A stretch of DNA of 64,000 nucleotides from Trichostrongylus colubriformis (lineage: Eukaryota; Nematoda; Chromadorea; Rhabditida; Trichostrongylidae). Within the stretch, counting starts at the first letter, position 1; the number at the start of each line of letters is the position of its first letter. Of the stretch, positions 58,899 through 64,000 are shown in pieces. The notes beneath the pieces were generated by a model. That model was not told where the DNA came from, ran no database searches, and saw nothing but the letters and a program-made list of their open reading frames with translations. Both the position numbers and the translations under genes were made by a program. The stretch lies in NCBI GenBank assembly GCA_963978905.1, contig OZ022256.1, forward strand, positions 3,579,501 to 3,643,500. Direction: 5' to 3'.

Positions 58899-59261
58899 GT
58901 CAGTGAGGCAAAGTGGTGCGGGCGGAAAGCCAAGCCCTCCCGCCTGCATCGTTGGGTATGAAGGCGGCCTCACTCAAATGGAGAAGTTACTCTCGAGATA
59001 GAATAAACGGACATATACCGTCTCGGATAAGTTGACCCACCCTCTGGTAAGCGTCAGCCAGTCGTTAGATAGGCGTGATGATCTATAGCACACCAGTCCA
59101 CAACTTATTGCCTTCAGATGCTTTTTCTAACTTCTAGTTTTTTTTTGGAAAATAACGTGTTGACATCCTTTGTAGGAGTAGCTCAAGCGCCATGTTGAAG
59201 AATTATTGCAAAGAAGAGCTGCTACGAAATTAGCAGCATGTTCGGACTCCCTTAACTGTTA

Positions 59262-59487
59262 TAATTAGGAACAACTGAAGTCGGGGATGGGGAGGGGGAG
59301 GCGGGAGGAGACGCAAGTTTACACCGATGAGCTCCTTCTCTCCCTAGGCTTAGGCTCAAATTCATATATCCTCCTCCTACATAAAACAGCATCTGACTCA
59401 TCTGCTTTAGCCTAAGCCTAGGGATAGAAGCTCCGACGGGGGTAAAAATTTTGCGCCCACCCCGACTTTAATTGACCCCATAATTAT
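59262..59487. mobile_element. Inverted-repeat element, CCCCGACTT family
   Basis: TAATTAGGAACAACTGAAGT, then CGGGGATGGGG, faces CCCACCCCGACTTTAATTG with CCCCATAATTA. CCTAGGCTTAGGCTCAAATT and TAGCCTAAGCCTAGGGA form inner arms. TAATTA marks both edges. Confidence 0.7.
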
Positions 59488-59609
59488 TTTTTGAAAATGA
59501 TATTACGTTAAGCCAAGGTCATCTCTGAAGCATGCCCCATACTACCACTACACGGCTCAGCACTAATTCCTGCGCTTCCAACTCTGCACAGTTTGTTAAT
59601 CGGATATAG

Positions 59610-59868
59610 ATGGCGAAGAGATGGCGTCGCCCATACCACTCTCATGGTGCGGGGATCAAATCCCGCATCAACGCCCGTCCAGGCCAACCAAGCCTTCCAT
59701 CCCTCTGTCGGCAAATTGGTACCAGACTCGTCTGGGAGGATAAAAGCACTGACTTATACATCGGGTGGCCACCGCAAGTCATTGTATAGGCCAAATCACT
59801 TTCACCAGCCATCACTTCTGAATGGAACTATAATGTGCAGCGCATCCCAGGAAGGGATTGATTAACGT
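59610..59868 (+). mobile_element. tRNA-headed SINE-like repeat, family 2, copy 2
   Basis: The head is degraded (TGGCGAAGAGATGGCG), but CTCTCATGGTGCGGGGATCA and the B-box-like GGGATCAAATCCC are intact. The tail AGACTCGTCTGGGAGGATAA to GGATTGATTAACG matches copy 1. Confidence 0.7.
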
Positions 59869-60748
59869 CGAAAAACTTTATCTTTTCTAACTTTGTAGAG
59901 GTGGCGTATTCCTATGGGATAATTGCGATGATGCATTTTTTTCTTGACGTGAGGGTTATTGTGATCAGCAGATTGCAGAAATGCCAACTGCGTTCTTTTG
60001 GAGCATATCAGCGTTTGATGTTCAGTGACGAACTGTCCAAATCTTACTGATACCTTTTTCGAGGTATGGGTGGTCCCCTTCAGTTCCATCTCCGTATAAG
60101 TGGAACTGGCCACGGACGAACGTGCACGCGAGCAAAGTAATCAAATCACGTTGGAATTGGTTCCACACTTGAATGGAATATGAAACCATCGTCCTCGGCT
60201 TTGGTTTGCTCTGTGACTGTGTAGACAAAACACTCAACACTCAAATACCGTCTACACGATTCGGAGATCGGACATAGAATGTATGATGACATGTCCCGTT
60301 GTGCGTGACAGACCAACATCGGAAGCAAAGTCCGCCTTTTTTCGAGGAGTATCGTGGTTCTGGTCGTCTGTGATTCACTAACATTCACTCTGGGTTCAAC
60401 ACAGAAGCTGCTGGTCGATTGAGTGGACAGACGGAAACACCTGCTGTGTCAACGCGGAACACACGTGCCAGAGAGAAATATTCGCTTGTCGGTGGCCAAT
60501 CGAGCAACTCATCGGGCCCCATCATGCTTTTTGCCCTGCTGACGTTCACGGTTCGTTCATTTTATACTGTGGTTAAACCGGCTTATCGATTTTTTGTCCA
60601 GAAAAATTCAGTTATCGATGTAGGGATCGGCAGAGAAGGAAAATTATGGTATATGTGAGAATTTCGACCAGCTAGAGTATACTGGAAACAGCTGTTGTGA
60701 TTCACGGTGTTTACAAGGTGCATTTCTGAGCTGAACTGATTATTCATG

Positions 60749-60953
60749 AGGCTGCGTTCATACCCAGCTGAATGGGATTTTTGGATTCCTAGCGTTATGA
60801 AAAAGATGCCTGCCGATCAATAAAGATTTTGGATATTCGCCATAGTACTGAAAGGGACGTGGTGGTTCGGGGCATCGCCAAAAATCCCAAAGCGGAAAAT
60901 TGGGCACGCTGATATGCCAAAAATCCTGTTCCGTTTGGTATGAATGCAGCCTA
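60749..60953. mobile_element. Inverted-ended element GAGGCTGCGTTCATACC
   Basis: GAGGCTGCGTTCATACCC at the left and GGTATGAATGCAGCCT at the right, with inner arms GGGATTTTTGG and CCAAAAATCC. The ends resemble the palindromic MITE family but the core is different. Confidence 0.6.
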
Positions 60954-61317
60954 AGTCATTTCCACGTTTATTTTGGAACCGATTGCGCCGCGCTTCCTAT
61001 CTTCATTGAAAATGCCGAGCATTCGAATGGGATCGTTATACCGTCGGAATCATCGTGTCTTTCTTGTTCGTGTTTGATCTGTCTTTCAAGCGCCAACACT
61101 CTCTTCTCGTAGTGTTCTCCCTAGCACTCGAAGACTCATCATTTTCACAATAGTACACGCGCATTCCCTGTTTTCGGCATTTGGAAGTATAATAGTTCAG
61201 TAATAATTATCTATAAATATTCATCCGCAAGCAAGGTTCAAAAGCAGGAATTATAGTGCAGCTTTTAACGGACGTTTACAATTTCTACAACTCCCCAGTG
61301 TAACCATTTCTCCACAT

Positions 61318-61586
61318 GGGCGGAAGTGGTGTAGTAACCGCGCGTCTTTCTCGCATGGTGACGGGATCAAATCCCGCGTCAAGGCTCGTCCATGCTCACC
61401 AAGCCTTTCTAACCCCCGTGATAGATGAATCGGTATCAGACTCGTCTGGCAGGATAAGAGCGCTGGTTTGTTTATCGGTTGGCTCCGCAAATCATTGTAT
61501 ACATAGGCCAAATCGTATTCACCTGCCACCACGATTCTGAATGGTACTAGAATGCGCGACGCATCCCACAGAAAGGATTGATTAAA
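61318..61586 (+). mobile_element. tRNA-headed SINE-like repeat, family 2, copy 3
   Basis: This is the best-preserved head: GGGCGGAAGTGGTGTAGTAA, then CTCGCATGGTGACGGGATCA (B-box GGGATCAAATCCC), then AAGGCTCGTCC. The tail TCAGACTCGTCTGGCAGGAT to GGATTGATTAAAG matches the others. Confidence 0.72.
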
Positions 61587-61632
61587 GACAGTGTTCGGGA
61601 TAATGTGGGTGACAGTGAATCGCATAAGGAGG

Positions 61633-62135
61633 CATTGAGTGAAAAACTACGGGTCTGGAAGGCCTATGCATGGCGAAATCCCCCGCGGAAGGCGCCCCCT
61701 TGAGCTGTGGCGGAGGCGGCCTCGTCAGGACAAGCCGCCTTGGACAAGGACAGCCCGCCTCCAGGCGACGTGATTAGTGGTTGGTCATGCTATAGTTGGT
61801 CAAGGAGATCGGCAGGATTGAAAGTATCGCTGCACGCTTTCTCACTTTTAGCTTGAAGCTCATCACATGAAAATAGATGCTGTCTCATTTCCGAACATCC
61901 CTTCATGTTGACGTCTTGGTAATGCCGATGGAAAACCTATGCGGACTACCTGCCCCTTGACGGAAAGGTCGTCCGCGCCTAGAACCAACGGTGGGAAGAG
62001 GTCCTATTTCTCGAGTTTTTGGCCATTCCCATGCGTTTTTTCTCCACCATCCTGATACTAGACATCTCGGCTTTCATATTCACTACTTCTTTAACTTTTC
62101 GTCCGGATTTTCCCGAAAGCTGCCTTTAACGCCAA
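61633..62135 (+). repeat. Dispersed repeat, copy 2 (relative at 10961)
   Basis: GTGAAAAACTACGGGTCTGG, GGCGCCCCCTTGAGCTGTGG and GGCCTCGTCAGG, ending with CTCGAGTTTTTGGCC and CATCTCGGCTTTCATATTC, as at 10961-11605. It directly follows SINE copy 3. Confidence 0.65.
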
Positions 62136-62268
62136 AAACTTTAAACTTTAACTTATTTTCACATACCATCACTGGTCATTACTGTTATTTTTTACGCATA
62201 TCATCGTCTGTCATCATTAATCATCAATAAGAACATAGCGAACAGCGGTCAATGTGTTCGAACCAGTC

Positions 62269-62441
62269 AGGCCGCATTCATACTTCGCGGTGCCTGCGGC
62301 AGGGCGTGGTTGCGTGTCTCTGCGTTTCCACCTGTGCCACCCTCTCCTGTTACCTGCGTCTTCTTAACACCTCATCCGTGCACAACGCCTCGCTGCCTGT
62401 GAACACAGCCACGCCGTGTCAGCGCAATGTGTGCGCGGCTT
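62269..62441. mobile_element. Palindromic MITE
   Basis: CAGGCCGCATTCATACTTCGC at the left and CAATGTGTGCGCGGC with TTA at the right, eroded at the right end. The internal GCCTCGCTGCCTGTGAACAC matches other copies. Confidence 0.65.
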
Positions 62442-63100
62442 ACATGGATACACGATTCTGTCTGGTTTTTTTCGTGAGCACATGACGTGGATCTTCTTCA
62501 ATTTTGGAAACTTCAGAAATAAATCATCTTGCTCGAAATGTAATAATCGGCAGAAAGTTAATTATCCACAACTGCGAAATAAATACAATATCTCATTAAA
62601 TGGACACGTGGTGGAGAAGGAACCAGTGCCGCGTCGCGCCCATCAAGGAGATGCCACATTAATGGTGCAATCGCAACGAGGTGAGGGGGGGGGGGGGTTG
62701 GACATACCACTATGGATGTTACTTTCAACTAAGCCTAGAAGGGGGAGACTTCCTTTTTTCTTCCATTAAGTGTCAAAGAAAGATAAACGCTCAGTAAGCA
62801 GATTAACCTCTAAAAGGTCCGTCAGAGATGCTCAAGTGTGCAACTTTTTACAGAATGCCCCCCCCCCCTATTGCGATCGCACTATTGCACCACGCCGCAC
62901 TACGCCGTGTGAAAACTTGTCGAATATTGAAGTCGCGTTGTGGTACTGGTGATCTCTATCAACCATGAGTAAACACGTGAATTCTTGGGTTGTTCAGTCA
63001 GTGGGAACCTTATTCCAGAAACTTCGAAATTCATTTCCGGACCGCTTTTATGTTGTTTTTCATAGCTAACGCGTATCTGTTTACTGCTATGCACTTGCAG

Positions 63101-63923
63101 ATGTCAGTGATGGGTTCGAGTTTGGACACCTCACCAACAAAGTTCGCAAAACCTGTGCGAAACGGCAAAACCTTTGCGAATCCGCCTTCTTTCGATAATT
63201 GGCATGGTATACCTGGACCATGGAAACTTTTAAAATGGAAGCTATTTGACACCGACGAATCAAATATACCTGATGATGAAGCGGTAAGTAACTTGCTTTT
63301 ATATGACAGCTGCAGGACCGTTCTCTATCGATTTGTGCAGGCTCATTCGGATGGTCTTGTTAGGAAAAGATTTCGCAACGCGGCGAAGCGGCTGCGCGCA
63401 AGTTAGGGCAGCCGTGTAGTTGGGTCATGGAGCGAATAATGCGTCCCATTCCTCATCTCAGCTGTAGGACGTGGTGATCGCCTTGAGACCCAACTAAATG
63501 ACATCCCTAGTTCGCACGCATCGTGCCACGTTGCGAAATCTTTTCCTAACTATCGTTCTTTAGTACCACGAATTTTTGCTCAGTTAAGATCCTGGACCAG
63601 ACCCTACCCGTCCATAAAATAACAAAATTTGAATCAACGTCAAATAGGCGGATGTTTGCGACATGGATTGGACACGCTTCTGTTCTCGTTCAAATGGAAG
63701 GTGTACGGTAAGATTTTGTATTATCCTCGAAATTGCTACAAGTTCGGTACAATTAGAATTTTCTTGGTAAAAATCTAATTTTCTGAGTTGTGATTAAGGG
63801 TATGCCGTCAAGTTGTTCAGGTTTATCACGGATCCAATCTGGTCAAAGAGGGCGTCCTTCTTGCAATGGATCGGACCGAAGCGCTACAGGCCACCACCTA
63901 TAGAGATTGAAAATTTGCCTGAG
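63101..63923 (+). CDS. N-acyl-phosphatidylethanolamine phospholipase D (NAPE-PLD-like), 5' part
   Basis: Three exons are visible: 63101-63283, 63589-63707 and 63821-63923. The gene continues past the right edge. The enzyme is a metallo-beta-lactamase-fold, membrane-associated zinc hydrolase that releases N-acylethanolamines, including anandamide-type signals, from NAPE. Seen: FANPPSFDNWHGIPGPWKLL (the KF.NPW..W motif region), then LDQTLPVHK, then MFATWIGHASVLVQMEGV (start of the fold), then FITDPIWSKRASFLQWIGPK and RYRPPP. The HxHxDH metal site would lie just beyond the window. The ATG directly follows the acceptor CACTTGCAG, suggesting trans-splicing almost at the start codon. Exon 2's acceptor is chosen for phase: TTAAG|ATC at 63589 keeps the frame from the GCG|GTAAGT donor. 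The stronger CTCAG at 63583 would need a different donor (A|GTAACT at 63288). Exon 3's donor is GAG|GTACAT. Confidence 0.85.
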
Positions 63924-64000
63924 GTACATTTTATCGAAAAAGGTTATGCAGAGAAAGACTACGCGCTTATCACATGTGTAAGGACGCGCTGTCGCTCGCA

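Larger units (their letters stand above)
55504..63100. other. Gene-free region left of the NAPE-PLD-like gene
   Basis: Occupied by TIR elements at 56503-57041 and 58327-58898, a 221-nt MITE at 57672-57892, palindromic MITEs, SINE copies at 59610-59868 and 61318-61586, the dispersed repeat at 61633-62135 and long G-runs. The 59870-60740 stretch has overlapping open frames on both strands (for example around 60022-60388 on the minus strand) that I could not connect to any family. I call no gene there. Confidence 0.5.

Noticed and set aside
60022..60388. Possible gene on the minus strand (overlapping frames)
   Set aside because: The frames shift against each other without splice sites, and I recognise no family. 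Left as unassigned intergenic sequence.
62990..63100. Upstream coding extension of the NAPE-PLD-like gene (frame from 62990)
   Set aside because: The frame is open but a strong CACTTGCAG acceptor ends exactly at 63100, and the upstream residues do not resemble NAPE-PLD.
1..64000. CRISPR array, bacterial operon, phage or virus sequence
   Set aside because: No regularly spaced repeats with unique spacers, no bacterial gene layout and no viral protein signature were seen; all repeats are dispersed or inverted eukaryotic elements.

Overview
The window is nuclear DNA of a nematode, most probably a clade V parasite of the strongylid/hookworm type. This is an inference from short coding exons with GT-AG introns, TTTTCAG-type acceptors just ahead of start codons (as at trans-splice sites), a divergent nematode chemoreceptor family, and very many small mobile elements. 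There is no bacterial gene organisation. Only about 4.0 kb of the 64 kb is confidently coding.

Layout. (1) 2.3-44.4 kb on the plus strand holds three intact tandem paralogues of one seven-transmembrane chemoreceptor-like gene, called A (5629-15211), B (27224-34799) and C (38296-44430). Each has seven coding exons of exactly 36, 179, 221, 170, 54, 128 and 94 nt, giving 293 residues. A and B are the youngest pair and also share about 3.3 kb of 5' flank. (2) 44.4-50.8 kb is repeat-rich and I recognise no gene there. (3) 50.8-55.5 kb on the minus strand carries a mitochondrial acyl carrier protein gene (NDUFAB1-like, 52715-55481), followed 0.56 kb downstream by a tRNA-splicing endonuclease catalytic subunit gene (TSEN2-like, 50830-52153, last exon unresolved). 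They are arranged as a possible nematode operon. (4) 55.5-63.1 kb is again mobile-element debris. (5) 63101 to the right edge on the plus strand is the 5' part of an N-acyl-phosphatidylethanolamine phospholipase D gene (NAPE-PLD-like).

Most of the rest is transposon-derived: a broken Tc1-type element, two broken mariner elements, Helitron-like non-autonomous elements with TC...CTGG ends between A and T, two tRNA-headed SINE-like families, a roughly 1.8-kb fold-back element, a 732-bp mariner-end fold-back, and a palindromic MITE family with ends AGGCCGCGTTCATACTTTGCG-like present in nearly 20 places. Paralogues A and B act as each other's empty site, so at least seven insertions can be polarised directly in this window.

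The genes do not form one pathway. The receptors are probably sensory membrane proteins. NDUFAB1-like and TSEN2-like are housekeeping genes (mitochondrial acyl carrier/complex I; tRNA intron removal). NAPE-PLD makes N-acylethanolamine signalling lipids. All identifications come from reading translated sequence by eye; no database search was run.
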